Assembly (NCBI GenBank): GCA_934476515.1
Contig: CAKSNZ010000035.1
Location: 1-20,237, forward strand
Length of the DNA: 20,237 bases
Reading direction: 5' to 3'
From: an uncultured Ruminococcus sp.
Lineage (GTDB): Bacteria; Bacillota; Clostridia; Oscillospirales; Acutalibacteraceae
Shown here: positions 7,972 to 17,198 of the stretch, piece after piece
Layout: each line of letters begins with the position of its first letter
How positions within the stretch are numbered: the first letter of the stretch is position 1
Translations under genes and position numbers: made by a program
Notes under the pieces: model-generated
Databases searched by the model: none
The model's input: the letters and a program-made list of their open reading frames with translations, nothing else
What the model was told of the DNA's origin: nothing

Positions 7972-10791
7972 ATGAAAAGATTTATTTCTTTATTTATGAC
8001 TGTTATTATGATATTTAGTGTTGTCATTAGTACAGATATGTTAAGCGTAAGTGCTACCGATAATTCAAATATAAAATGGAGTTTTGATAGCAAAACAGGG
8101 ACTTTAACTATTTCTGGCACTGGAGAAATGGATGATTATAATGAACATGATATTAAAGCACCATGGAAAAAATATAATAATTATATGACTAACATTATTA
8201 TTGAAAATGGAATTACTTCTATAGGAAATTACGCTTTTTGGTGTTCAGAAGCATTTAATATTACTATACCTAATTCAGTAAAAAATATAGGCAAAGGTGC
8301 TTTTGCTTATTGTAAAAATCTAACAAATGTTACAATTCCAAATGGTGTTACTTCTATTAATTATTATACTTTTGATTTTTGTAACAGTCTAACAAATATT
8401 ACAATTCCAAATTCCGTAACTTCTATTGATAATTATGCTTTTAGCTACTGCTACAGTTTAAAGAATATCACAATTCCGAATAGTGTTACATCTATTGGTT
8501 GGAATACTTTTGAACATTGTTCTAGTTTAACAAATATCACAATTCCAAATAGTGTAACATCAATTGGTGATTCTGCTTTTAGATACTGCTACAGTTTAAA
8601 GAATATCACAATTCCGAATAGTGTTACATCTATTGGTTGGAGTACTTTTGAACATTGTTCTAGTTTAACAAATATTACAATTCCAAATTCCGTAACTTCT
8701 ATTGATAATTATGCTTTTAAAAATTGTACAAATCTGAAAAGTATTACAATCCCAAATTCTGTAACATCTATTAATTATAGTGTTTTCTCTGGTTGTACAA
8801 GTTTAAAAGATATATACTATGAAGGAACAAAATCTCAATGGGAAAAGCTTGATATAAATTTAGATGAAAATATCACTATCCACTATGGGAAAAAGGATAA
8901 TACATCCTCAGATAAACCAACACAAAAAGCAAAATTCACTTTAGGAAAGAATAATAATAGTTATTATCATTCAAATGAAAACCTTTCAAAATCAGGTTTT
9001 AAAGGTGTCAAAGATTATAGCCTAGATAAATCTTATTATGATAAACTAATAAAAGGCAGGAGTAATTCGGAAATTAAATACTTGCAAAAGAATATGAAAA
9101 ATTCTTGGAGTGGTTCTTGCTTTGGCATAGCCAGTACAATGGGTTTGTTATATAACAAAAATATTAAAAGTCAAGATATATCATCTTCTGCAAACAAAAA
9201 TTATTATCAATTACCTTTGCCTTATAAAGATAAAAAATTCTTAAATAATATTCAGTATTACTATATGATACAAAATATTGGCTATAGCAGAAGCAGAAGT
9301 CTTGCAGTAACCAGCTCTTATAGTATGGGATGGGTTTTAAGAGGTCTAAACTATTTTAGTGATTGGATTAAAGATGATAGTGAAGAAAATTGTTTAAAAA
9401 CAATAGTTGAAAAAGTTAAAAATACTTCTTCAAAACATAAAACATATATGTTTACTTTTTCAACTAAAGAAGGGTATGGCCATGCAGTATTAATTACTGA
9501 CATAGAATATAATAAAGATAATAAAGAATATACATTAACAATATTCGATGAAAATACTGTTACTCCAAAATACCCTAATGGTATGTATGGTACATTAAAA
9601 ATTGCAGATGACTATAAAAGCTTTATTTATGATTGTGATGGAATAAAATTTGATAATGAAAATTATACCAACATTCAACTATTTGATTTAGACGAAGTTA
9701 AGAAAGCTGCCAATAAACCAGAATTATATGCTGTAAATGACCACAACAGATCTGATTCTACTATAAAAATGGCATTAAATAAGGATATGAAAATCACAAT
9801 TGAAAGTGGTAAATATATTCAAATTAAAGATGGTAAAATTGATACAAATACCGAAATTAATAGCTTATATTCCTATACAATTGGTAATCAAAGTATGATT
9901 TCTATTGATATTAAGGGTAGTAACTTTAAGGTATCTTATTTAGATAAAAAGTGTAATGTGTCAATTAGTAATGATAAAACCTTTATATCATTAGAAGGTA
10001 ATAACATTAAATCTGCTGATTTATCATTAAATAATAAAAAAATTATTTGTAGTGGTAATGGCAACGAAAAATACAACTTTAATGCTACTTGCTCAACAGA
10101 TAGTATTGTTAATTCAGCAACAAAAGAAACAGGTATGCTTGAAGTTAAGGGTACTGCAAAAGGTAATACTACAACAACTGTAAACAATAATAAATTAACT
10201 ACTACATCTGATAGTTTAGAAAATGCAGTTGGAAGTAACTATATTGATAACACAGTTACAAAAGAAAACCTTACTAAAAATAAAGTAATCAAAAAAGCAA
10301 CAGTTATAGTAAGAAAAAGTATTAATAAATGCAAAACAAATAAGCTAAAAACTGTTACTTACAATGGAAAGATAATAAAACCTTCTGTTACAGTTAAATA
10401 TGAAAACAGAAAATTAGTTGTTAATAAAGACTACAAAATTTCTTATTCAAATAACAAAAATGCCGGTAAAGGTAAAATCACTATTAGTGGAATAAATAAT
10501 TATGTTGGAACAAAAATTTTACATTTCAAGATTAATAAAGCAAAACCAACTCTTAAATTTGCTAAATCATCTGTTACAATAAAGAAAAGTAAGAAAACAT
10601 ATGTAAATAAACTTAAGAAAAAAACAGATGGAAAAATTGTTTATTCAAGTAGCAATAAAAAAATTGCTGTAGTTAACAGAAAAGGAAAGGTTACTTTTAA
10701 ACGCAAAGGCAAAGTAAAAATTTATGCCCAAACTGTAAAGAGTAAAAACTATTACAATACAAAAACCTATTATGTTTTAAAAATTAAATAA
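7972..10791 (+). CDS. Secreted LRR protein with Cys/His peptidase-like domain and Ig-like modules
   Basis: 939 residues from ATG 7972, which has GGAGG 7 nt upstream; an in-frame ATG at 7924 lacks a ribosome site. Signal peptide MKRFISLFMTVIMIF...VSA. Residues ~60-270 hold about nine 23-residue BspA-type LRRs ('LTNITIPNSVTSIGxxxFxxCxS'), capped by 'WEKLD...ITIHY'. Residues ~365-560 look like a papain-fold peptidase: 'SWSGSCFGIAST' (Cys383), 'EGYGHAVLITDI' (His504) and 'FDEN' (Asp526/Asn528) in the order expected for a Cys-His-Asp/Asn triad. Family assignment (C1- or C39-like) is inference. After a beta-rich region comes an Ig-like module of the 'VTYNGKIIKPSVTVKY...DYKISYSNN...GKITISG' type (~800-865), then a Big_2-like end with 'YSSSNKKIAVVNRKGKV'. 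No wall anchor is seen. It is monocistronic. The LRR likely directs the peptidase to a surface or host ligand. Confidence 0.85.
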   Translation: MKRFISLFMTVIMIFSVVISTDMLSVSATDNSNIKWSFDSKTGTLTISGTGEMDDYNEHDIKAPWKKYNNYMTNIIIENGITSIGNYAFWCSEAFNITIPNSVKNIGKGAFAYCKNLTNVTIPNGVTSINYYTFDFCNSLTNITIPNSVTSIDNYAFSYCYSLKNITIPNSVTSIGWNTFEHCSSLTNITIPNSVTSIGDSAFRYCYSLKNITIPNSVTSIGWSTFEHCSSLTNITIPNSVTSIDNYAFKNCTNLKSITIPNSVTSINYSVFSGCTSLKDIYYEGTKSQWEKLDINLDENITIHYGKKDNTSSDKPTQKAKFTLGKNNNSYYHSNENLSKSGFKGVKDYSLDKSYYDKLIKGRSNSEIKYLQKNMKNSWSGSCFGIASTMGLLYNKNIKSQDISSSANKNYYQLPLPYKDKKFLNNIQYYYMIQNIGYSRSRSLAVTSSYSMGWVLRGLNYFSDWIKDDSEENCLKTIVEKVKNTSSKHKTYMFTFSTKEGYGHAVLITDIEYNKDNKEYTLTIFDENTVTPKYPNGMYGTLKIADDYKSFIYDCDGIKFDNENYTNIQLFDLDEVKKAANKPELYAVNDHNRSDSTIKMALNKDMKITIESGKYIQIKDGKIDTNTEINSLYSYTIGNQSMISIDIKGSNFKVSYLDKKCNVSISNDKTFISLEGNNIKSADLSLNNKKIICSGNGNEKYNFNATCSTDSIVNSATKETGMLEVKGTAKGNTTTTVNNNKLTTTSDSLENAVGSNYIDNTVTKENLTKNKVIKKATVIVRKSINKCKTNKLKTVTYNGKIIKPSVTVKYENRKLVVNKDYKISYSNNKNAGKGKITISGINNYVGTKILHFKINKAKPTLKFAKSSVTIKKSKKTYVNKLKKKTDGKIVYSSSNKKIAVVNRKGKVTFKRKGKVKIYAQTVKSKNYYNTKTYYVLKIK
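8391..8718 (+). repeat. Near-identical LRR-coding repeats (69-nt unit, 138-nt higher-order period)
   Basis: Inside the LRR array, 8446-8550 is repeated at 8584-8688 with 2 differences in 105 nt (offset 138 nt = two 23-codon LRRs). A further 52-nt block at 8391-8442 recurs identically at 8667-8718 (offset 276 nt = four LRRs). DNA-level identity, including synonymous positions, points to recent duplication of LRR pairs. Confidence 0.9.
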
Positions 10792-10795
10792 TGAT

Positions 10796-10840
10796 AAATG
10801 CCAATAAAACTATGTAGAGTAGCTCTATTGGCATTTTGTG
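10796..10840 (+). terminator. Terminator of the LRR-peptidase gene
   Basis: AAATGCCAATA / TATTGGCATTT, an 11-bp perfect stem with a 19-nt loop that itself contains GAG/CTC, followed by TGTGTTTT. It starts 5 nt after the stop codon. Confidence 0.75.
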
Positions 10841-10863
10841 TTTTATAAATATTGATAATATTC

Positions 10864-10892
10864 TTGCTAAAGTTTAATAAATAATATATAAT
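10864..10892 (+). promoter_or_regulatory. Promoter of the membrane protein-metallopeptidase-lipoprotein unit
   Basis: TTGCTA (10864-10869), 17-bp spacer, TATAAT (10887-10892), about 60 nt before the ATG at 10954. Confidence 0.6.
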
Positions 10893-10953
10893 AATCTTGT
10901 AAAAACACTAATTTTTTATTTATTATTATGATAGAATTATATGAGGTGATTAT

Positions 10954-11364
10954 ATGAAAAGGTTAGTTTTAAGAAATATACTTATGTATGTTATTTCATT
11001 TGCATTATTTATTGTACCATTGTTTTTCTTTGATTATTTTTCACCACTTTATTTACAATGGATAGCACCACTGTTTTTGATTTATGCAAATGTATCTTGT
11101 GATTTAAAGCAAAAGTCATTAATTAATATATGGAGAGTTGTACCTACCTGTGCAGTAATTGTGGGTGCATACTTTTTACATAATTCATATACAGAATGGT
11201 ATTACCTAAAAGTTACAAATGAACTACCTGACCCATTTACATATCTTTTGGTTAAGTATTTTTACCTTGCATCATTTATATTGGTGGTTGGTTTTATGTG
11301 TGTATATCAGTTATATAAAATTGCAGTTGAAATGTATAATAGGCATAAAAAATTGAATGTTTAA
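10954..11364 (+). CDS. Small integral membrane protein of unknown function
   Basis: 136 residues, ATG 7 nt after a GAGGTG site. About four hydrophobic segments are visible: residues ~7-28, ~32-48, ~62-80 and ~103-125. The tail is basic (NRHKKLNV), suggesting a cytoplasmic C-terminus. No family is recognised. It is the first gene of a three-gene unit (24 nt before the next gene), so it may act with the metallopeptidase and lipoprotein. Confidence 0.75.
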   Translation: MKRLVLRNILMYVISFALFIVPLFFFDYFSPLYLQWIAPLFLIYANVSCDLKQKSLINIWRVVPTCAVIVGAYFLHNSYTEWYYLKVTNELPDPFTYLLVKYFYLASFILVVGFMCVYQLYKIAVEMYNRHKKLNV

Positions 11365-11388
11365 AATTAGTTAATTTAGGAGTATGCT

Positions 11389-11871
11389 TTGAACCCTTGG
11401 TTATCAGAAGATTGGCAAGAATATTTTAGTGGAAAGGATAATATCCGAAAAGGAATATATTTAAGGATAGAAAAGAATGTAAATGATGATGTAAAAAAAT
11501 CATTGAAAAAGTTTGCTAAATGGTTAAGAAAAAATTATAAATTTCCTATAAGATTACCTATCTATGTAAAAGCAACTGACTATGTAAAAACTAAAGATGG
11601 TGACTATGTAGTAGGTAGCTTTTTTGAACCTAATGATTATTTTACAGAACCTTATATTAAAATTTCTACAGGTGATTATGAAGATTTGTTAAACGAAATA
11701 GGTAAGAATAACGCATTAGCAAGTTTTATTTATACATTATCTCACGAAATTACGCACTATTATCAATGGATAAATAGAGTAGAAAAGTCTATGGATGATA
11801 GAGAAATTGAAGCAGATTATTACGGTGACTATATTCTTCAGCAATATGCTGATTGTGTTGAGTCGCCATAA
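11389..11871 (+). CDS. HExxH zinc metallopeptidase-like protein
   Basis: 160 residues starting at TTG 11389, with AGGAG six nt upstream; the nearby ATG at 11384 is followed at once by a stop and is not usable. There is no signal peptide, so it is probably cytoplasmic. The C-terminal third contains SHEITHYYQW (His119, Glu120, His123), then 18 residues later 'REIEADYYGDYIL', where Glu139 or Glu141 could be the third zinc ligand. This arrangement resembles gluzincins of the IrrE/ImmA or SprT-like type, but the rest (a Lys-rich N-terminal half, 'RLPIYVKATDYVKTKDG') matches none that I can name. The lipoprotein gene begins 9 nt later. The substrate is unknown. Confidence 0.75.
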   Translation: MNPWLSEDWQEYFSGKDNIRKGIYLRIEKNVNDDVKKSLKKFAKWLRKNYKFPIRLPIYVKATDYVKTKDGDYVVGSFFEPNDYFTEPYIKISTGDYEDLLNEIGKNNALASFIYTLSHEITHYYQWINRVEKSMDDREIEADYYGDYILQQYADCVESP

Positions 11872-11880
11872 GGAGAATTT

Positions 11881-12264
11881 ATGAAAAGAACAATTGTATT
11901 TATATTGATGATTATAACGACTATGTCTGTTATGTGTGGATGCAGTAAAATTACCGACAAGGTTGATTTTGACAAGATAGATAGGCTATCTGTTGTAACT
12001 GATAAGGGAAAAGAATATACCCTTAATTCTAATCAAAAAGATACTGTTATTTCAGCTTTAAAAAATGCTGAAAGCAGTAGTGACAGTAATGATTATGATG
12101 GTGGTTTTTCAATTAACGGATATGTTGACAGTAAAGTAAAATATACCTTTACTATAGCTAATGAAAATCATATTACAGTTAATACTGATAAAAATTCTGT
12201 GTATAAAATCTCAGAAGAAGATTATTCTGCTTTGTCAAAAGTAGTTGAAGAAGTTGTAAAATAA
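11881..12264 (+). CDS. Small lipoprotein of unknown function
   Basis: 127 residues. MKRTIVFILMIITTMSVMCGCSK has a basic start, a hydrophobic core and a lipobox-like MCGC, so lipid attachment at Cys21 is likely. The mature part is hydrophilic (IDRLSVVTDKGKEYTL) and ends in a VVEEVVK tail. AAGGAG overlaps the stop codon of the upstream gene and is 5 nt from the ATG. It is last in the unit, followed by a strong terminator. No family is recognised. Confidence 0.75.
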   Translation: MKRTIVFILMIITTMSVMCGCSKITDKVDFDKIDRLSVVTDKGKEYTLNSNQKDTVISALKNAESSSDSNDYDGGFSINGYVDSKVKYTFTIANENHITVNTDKNSVYKISEEDYSALSKVVEEVVK

Positions 12265-12295
12265 GAATTGCTAAAAATTATATAACAAAAGTTTA

Positions 12296-12324
12296 AGCCT
12301 CTCTTTTGAGAGGTTTTTTCTTTT
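12296..12324 (+). terminator. Terminator of the three-gene unit
   Basis: CCTCTC-TTTT-GAGAGG followed by TTTTTTCTTTT, a short, perfect intrinsic terminator. Confidence 0.9.
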
Positions 12325-12447
12325 GTAAAATAAATCCGTTATGTATCACAAAATTATTATAAAAATTTCTAATTATAAGCAATAGAAAAATAATTATTTA
12401 ATGTGATATTATGATAATGTTAAATTATTTAAGAAAGGGAAATGAAA

Positions 12448-15400
12448 ATGAAAGTCAAAAAGCTATCGGCAATATTAGTTGCACTTTTAGTGGCAGTAAC
12501 TTCAATGGTATTGCCATTGTCAGATACTTTTAACAGTGTTATAAAAACAACCGGTTCAGCTAAAGCAGTAACTAAAAATAGTGCAGTAAAAATGCCTAGT
12601 GATGCCATTTTGTTTGATAGTAGTGAAGAAAAATTCAAGGAGATAGAGTCACCGGAAAAGGGTGGTTTCTATTACTACAACAGTTATTACAATAGAAGTA
12701 TAAATTTCTATGATGTTAATAACAACACAGTAAGAAAGATTAAGGACTACAAAGACAAGGCTGTTTATGATGTTTTTGCAACTGACTCAAAGTTTTATGT
12801 TGTATATAGAGATGGTGGAAATCCTAACCCTATAATTTACTATGTTGATGAATTGAATATAGAAACCGAAAAGGTAGAGTCAACTCACAATGTAACAGAA
12901 TTTGTTGCTAATAATTATAATTCTTATATCAAAACAATAGGTGTTGACAGTAAAGGTAGAATTTATCTAACTACTTTTGACGGTTTAAAAAGTGAAAAGA
13001 AATATACAATTCACTTACTATCAAAAGATTATAAGGAACTTTCTTCTGCTGATATGGAAGATGATTGTTTTGAATATTATGGTTTTGACAGTAGTAACGG
13101 CAATTTCTATTTTGAAAGTTATAAAACTGCAAAAAGTCAATGGGGTTCTTCAAGTGGTTACAGAACATTGGCTTTCGGTAATGTAACAAATAATAAGATA
13201 ACCGTAAGTGATGAAATTCTAGATATTCTTTACGCAAAGTATGTTCAGTATCATTACAGTAGTGCAATTATGTTGACTGAGGGTACACTAGCTTGGACTT
13301 CATCATATAATTCAACAGTTAATGTTCTAGACTCTAGAAAGTTTGATACAAAAAATCCTAACAACCCACCATTACTAGGTAGCTTATCAAGAATAGGTTA
13401 TGAGGGTGATGATAAATTTTATAGTAACATAGGTGCTAGAGCAGTACATAACAACCTGAACAATACTACTGTAATTTATATGAATGATAATAGGCTTATG
13501 GAGTTTGACAGTAACTATAAGCATATTTCTACAATCAATACTGAGTACCCTGTATTTGCACTATTAAATTACGGTGATGATATTCTTGCTATTGAAAAAG
13601 ATACTGACAGTAATTATTATGTAGAAAAATTTACTTGGGAATTTCCAACAGAAATTAATTTGTCACAAACTTCTGCTACTATAAAGGTAGGGAAAAGCCT
13701 TTCACTTTCAGCAACAAGTAATGCTTTAGCAACATATTCCTACAGTTGGTCAAGTAGCAATGACAAGATAGCCTCTGTTACAAGTGAAGGTAAAGTTTAC
13801 GGTAATAGTGTGGGTACAGCAGTAATCACTGCAAAAACCACTAACGGTGTTACTGCTCAATGTACTGTAACAGTTGAGAAAAATTCTTCTGCACCGGCAG
13901 TTGATAAGGTAAAATTGTCAGGAAAAACTTCTTCAAATATTTCAAAGAATGATTATTATAAGTGGTCCTCAGTTATTACTTCAAATTTAAGTGAAAATAC
14001 TGACGGTACACTTAACAGAGTTGAAAGTACATCAAATGGTGTGTTAGTTGAAAAATATTCAAGTGATGGCAAAACTCTCCTTTCTACAAAAACAGTTAAG
14101 AATGAACTAAGCAAATTCGGTGGCTATTTCTGTGGTGAAGATAATAACTACATAGTTTTCGGTGAAAATAACACTTCAGAAAATGATTCTAAAGAAGTAG
14201 TCAGAGTTGTAAAGTATTCAAAAGATTGGACAAAAATAAGTGAATGTAAAATTAATGGTTCAAATACAACAAAGCCATTTGATTTTGGTTCACTTAGAAT
14301 GACAGAATTTGAGGGTAAAATATATATACATACTTGTCATGAAATGTATGCTGACGAGAATAAAATAAACCACCAAGCAAATATGTTATTTACCATTGAT
14401 GAAAGTACAATGAAAACTACCGACTCAATGTATGATGTGTTAAACCTAATGAATGGTTATGTCAGCCACTCATTTAATCAGTTTATAAAGACTGACGGCA
14501 ACTATATTTATAGAGTTGACCACTCTGAATCAAACAACTTTTCCTTTGGTGACCAATATCTTTCTGTAAATGGTATCACCCTTACAAGATACAACAAGAA
14601 TGATAAGTCAACTTCTGTAACAGTAACTGTACCGGAAAAATTTGATGTGAATGTTAGTAACTATACCGGTGCAACAGTAGGTGGCTTTGAAGTTGGTAGT
14701 GGTAATTGCTTAATAGCATTTACAAGAGATATTTCAAAGGATAACAAAAACAGAAATGTTTATTTAACTGTAACCGATAAGCTATTTAATAACACAAAGA
14801 AAATAGCTTTAACTAATTATAAGGCAAATAATAAAGTAACTTGTGGTAATCCTCAGCTGGTAAAAATTAATGATAACTTTTTCTTAGTTATGTGGGAAGA
14901 AAAAAACACTACTACAAATAAAGTTATAACGAAGGCAATGACAGTTGATGCTAGCGGCAATACCATTTCAGCTAAAAAGACAATGCCTGTTAGATTGTCC
15001 GATTGTGAGCCTATTGTATGTAGTGATGGTACAGTTAAGTGGTATGTAACTGATGACAGTACACCTACATTGTATAGTGTCAATCCTTATGAAATAGAAA
15101 ATATCCATGAGCATAACTACACATCCTCAGTAACTAAAGAACCTACTTGTACAAAAAATGGTGTGAAAACTTATGTATGCAAAGGTTGTGGAGATACTTA
15201 TACCGAAACTATAAAGGCAAAAGGTCATTCGTATGTAACTACAATAACACCTGCTACAATGAAAAGTAACGGTAGAAAAATCAGTAAGTGTTCATTTTGT
15301 AATAATGTGCAGTATGACAATGTAATCAGCAAGATTTCATTAGTAAGTATTTCAAAAACTACTTTCACATATAACGGTAAAACTCAAACTCCTACTGTTA

Positions 15401-15849
15401 CAGTAAAAGACAGTAAAAATAAAATCTTGAAGAATAAAACCAATTATACAGTTACATATTCTAGAGGTAGAAAGAATGTAGGCAGATATTCTGTAAAGGT
15501 TAAGTTTAAAGGTAATTATAGTGGGGAAAAGACTTTCTATTATAATATTGTACCTAAAGCAACTTCTGTTAAGTCAGTAAAAGGACTTTCAAAGGGTATG
15601 CAAGTTAATTTAAAACTACAGAAAACTCAAACTACAGGTTATCAAATTCAGTACAGTACATTTAAGAATTTCAAAAATGCACAAACCGTTACTGTAAAGA
15701 ATACTGTTTCTGCTAAAAAGATAACTAAGTTAAAGGCTAAGAAAAAATATTTTGTCAGAGTCCGTACCTATAAAACAACAAAATTCTCCGGCAAAAATTA
15801 TAATATCTATTCTTCATGGTCATCAGCAAAAACAACTGTAACAAAGTAG
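12448..15849 (+). CDS. Large secreted multidomain protein (propeller-like, Big_2, Cys-pair, Ig-like, FN3-like)
   Basis: 1133 residues from ATG 12448; the in-frame ATG at 12442 is only 1-2 nt from the GAAAGGGA site, so the second is preferred. Signal peptide MKVKKLSAILVALLVAV. Residues ~50-395 have repeated WD/YVTN-like beta stretches ('GRIYLTTFDGL', 'LAWTSSYNSTVNVLDS', 'DDILAIEKDTDSNYYV'). A Big_2 Ig-like domain follows (~400-478: 'WSSSNDKIASVTSEGKVYG'), then a second propeller-like region (~495-885). Residues ~887-958 hold 'HEHNYTSSVTKEPTCTKNG', CKGCG and CSFC, a Cys-pair module common in Clostridia surface proteins. An Ig-like module ('FTYNGKTQTPTVTVKD', ~965-1036) and an FN3-like end ('YQIQYSTFKNF', 'YFVRVRTYKT', 'YSSWSSAK') complete it. 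There is no wall anchor. Probable role: extracellular binding; the ligand is unknown. Confidence 0.85.
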   Translation: MKVKKLSAILVALLVAVTSMVLPLSDTFNSVIKTTGSAKAVTKNSAVKMPSDAILFDSSEEKFKEIESPEKGGFYYYNSYYNRSINFYDVNNNTVRKIKDYKDKAVYDVFATDSKFYVVYRDGGNPNPIIYYVDELNIETEKVESTHNVTEFVANNYNSYIKTIGVDSKGRIYLTTFDGLKSEKKYTIHLLSKDYKELSSADMEDDCFEYYGFDSSNGNFYFESYKTAKSQWGSSSGYRTLAFGNVTNNKITVSDEILDILYAKYVQYHYSSAIMLTEGTLAWTSSYNSTVNVLDSRKFDTKNPNNPPLLGSLSRIGYEGDDKFYSNIGARAVHNNLNNTTVIYMNDNRLMEFDSNYKHISTINTEYPVFALLNYGDDILAIEKDTDSNYYVEKFTWEFPTEINLSQTSATIKVGKSLSLSATSNALATYSYSWSSSNDKIASVTSEGKVYGNSVGTAVITAKTTNGVTAQCTVTVEKNSSAPAVDKVKLSGKTSSNISKNDYYKWSSVITSNLSENTDGTLNRVESTSNGVLVEKYSSDGKTLLSTKTVKNELSKFGGYFCGEDNNYIVFGENNTSENDSKEVVRVVKYSKDWTKISECKINGSNTTKPFDFGSLRMTEFEGKIYIHTCHEMYADENKINHQANMLFTIDESTMKTTDSMYDVLNLMNGYVSHSFNQFIKTDGNYIYRVDHSESNNFSFGDQYLSVNGITLTRYNKNDKSTSVTVTVPEKFDVNVSNYTGATVGGFEVGSGNCLIAFTRDISKDNKNRNVYLTVTDKLFNNTKKIALTNYKANNKVTCGNPQLVKINDNFFLVMWEEKNTTTNKVITKAMTVDASGNTISAKKTMPVRLSDCEPIVCSDGTVKWYVTDDSTPTLYSVNPYEIENIHEHNYTSSVTKEPTCTKNGVKTYVCKGCGDTYTETIKAKGHSYVTTITPATMKSNGRKISKCSFCNNVQYDNVISKISLVSISKTTFTYNGKTQTPTVTVKDSKNKILKNKTNYTVTYSRGRKNVGRYSVKVKFKGNYSGEKTFYYNIVPKATSVKSVKGLSKGMQVNLKLQKTQTTGYQIQYSTFKNFKNAQTVTVKNTVSAKKITKLKAKKKYFVRVRTYKTTKFSGKNYNIYSSWSSAKTTVTK

Positions 15850-15890
15850 TGTAAAACAGAATTCTACTATTCATATTAATTCCTTAAAGA

Positions 15891-15928
15891 TAATCCTCAT
15901 CATTGTATGGTGGGGATTATTGCTTTTT
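15891..15928 (+). terminator. Terminator of the large secreted protein gene
   Basis: TAATCCTCATCA / TGGTGGGGATTA stem (with G-U pairs) and a 5-nt loop, then TTGCTTTTT, about 40 nt after the stop codon. Confidence 0.75.
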
Positions 15929-15982
15929 AGGAGATTTAAACTATTTGTTTTTCCATAATAATAAGTATAAAAATAACAACCA

Positions 15983-16002
15983 AAGTCCCAAATATGGGAC
16001 TT
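15983..16002. other. Isolated perfect hairpin
   Basis: AAGTCCCA-AATA-TGGGACTT, an 8-bp perfect palindromic stem. It is not followed by a T run on either strand, so it is a poor terminator. It lies 36 nt upstream of the TPR gene's -35 region and could be an operator for a dimeric regulator. Confidence 0.4.
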
Positions 16003-16037
16003 ATCTATTATAAAACACTATAATTTTTCTTTTTCTA

Positions 16038-16067
16038 TTGTATTTCTAAAAATAAGTATGATATAAT
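16038..16067 (+). promoter_or_regulatory. Promoter of the TPR-SIMPL unit
   Basis: TTGTAT (16038-16043), 18-bp spacer, extended -10 TGA-TATAAT (16059-16067). Leader of about 65 nt with AAGGAGG before the ATG at 16138. Confidence 0.65.
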
Positions 16068-16137
16068 GCATAATATACAGAAATTGATATTGATTATTAA
16101 TTATTTTATATAAATTTAATTATTTAAGGAGGATATT

Positions 16138-17151
16138 ATGGATTATCAAGAAATTATGAGAGATATTGCAAGTGGTTTAACCGGTGATAAAGAGAAAGAT
16201 TTACAGTACTTAATGGAACAAATGGAAAAGTACAAAGACCATGAACTTGGAAAAGAGAATATCAGGACTTGTGGTAGGCTTATAAGTGGAATGTTGCCTG
16301 AAGAAAAGGTCAATGAATTTGCTGATGCTTTTGAGAAAGATAATGCAGAAATAGAAAATGAACTTGATGATTTGTTTTCTACCCTACAATCAGGTGATTA
16401 TAATTTGGCACTTGATAAAGTTGAAAAATTAGTGGAAAATGCTGAAGAGTTAATTTCTGCCGGTATGTATCAGAATGATTCAGTCAGTGATTATTTTTGT
16501 TTCATTAACCCTATGCAAGAATTACTTTATGGTTATAGACATAGAGATAGTGAGAAAGATATTAGACCATCTAATTTTCCATTTGCCACAGTATATTTCT
16601 TTTATGGAAATATACTGTTTAAACTTGGTCGTTATACAGAGGCAAATGTTGCCCTTGAAAAAGCAAAAAGATGGAATCCTATGGATGCCGATATAGCCTT
16701 TGAATATGCAGAAACATACAAGGCTATGGGGGACATTGAAACATTCTTTGATTATACAATTGAAATTTTCAATTTTGCTTATAAATCTGAGGATTTAGCC
16801 CGTTGTTATAGAAATCTTGGTTATTACTTTATTAAAAAGAAAATGTGGCAAGAGGCTATTGCTTGTGAAGATTATAGTTTGAATTTTGATTCTAATACTG
16901 AACATTTGGAAATAAAACCTGCACCTATTGAAACAATGAAGAAGTTTAGTAGGAAATACGGCTTTCCATTAGAGCCTAATGAGGATGTTGTAAGATTAGC
17001 TATAGCTTATGGTAGGAATAGTGCAGAAAATGGCAATGATGAATTTGCAAAATATTTTCTTAATATTGCCTATGACTTAACCCACTTTGATGAAGTGAAA
17101 CAACTACTTGATGAATTAGAAAGGAAAGATAATGTACCATACGAACAGTAA
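16138..17151 (+). CDS. TPR-containing protein of unknown function
   Basis: 337 residues, ATG with AAGGAGG 6 nt upstream. No signal peptide, so cytoplasmic. The N-terminal 90 residues are acidic and helical (MDYQEIMRDIASGLTGDKEK). At least one clear TPR occurs at about residues 143-195 ('ATVYFFYGNILFKLGRYTEA...ALEKAKRWNPMDADIAFEYAE'), with further degenerate helical pairs ('LARCYRNLGYYFIKKKMWQEAIACEDYSL') and a final one ('DEFAKYFLNIAYDLTHFDEVKQLLDEL'). TPRs bind partner proteins; no enzymatic motif is seen. The neighbouring SIMPL gene overlaps or abuts its end, and a broken paralogue follows at 17994, so the pair has duplicated. Confidence 0.85.
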   Translation: MDYQEIMRDIASGLTGDKEKDLQYLMEQMEKYKDHELGKENIRTCGRLISGMLPEEKVNEFADAFEKDNAEIENELDDLFSTLQSGDYNLALDKVEKLVENAEELISAGMYQNDSVSDYFCFINPMQELLYGYRHRDSEKDIRPSNFPFATVYFFYGNILFKLGRYTEANVALEKAKRWNPMDADIAFEYAETYKAMGDIETFFDYTIEIFNFAYKSEDLARCYRNLGYYFIKKKMWQEAIACEDYSLNFDSNTEHLEIKPAPIETMKKFSRKYGFPLEPNEDVVRLAIAYGRNSAENGNDEFAKYFLNIAYDLTHFDEVKQLLDELERKDNVPYEQ

Positions 17152-17198
17152 GAGTAACGGGTAAAGGAAAAATATCGGTAAAGCCTGATACTATTCGA

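Noticed and set aside
12971..13267. Minus-strand 98-codon frame inside the large secreted protein gene
   Set aside because: It is antisense to a strongly coding region and has no ribosome site; a shadow frame.
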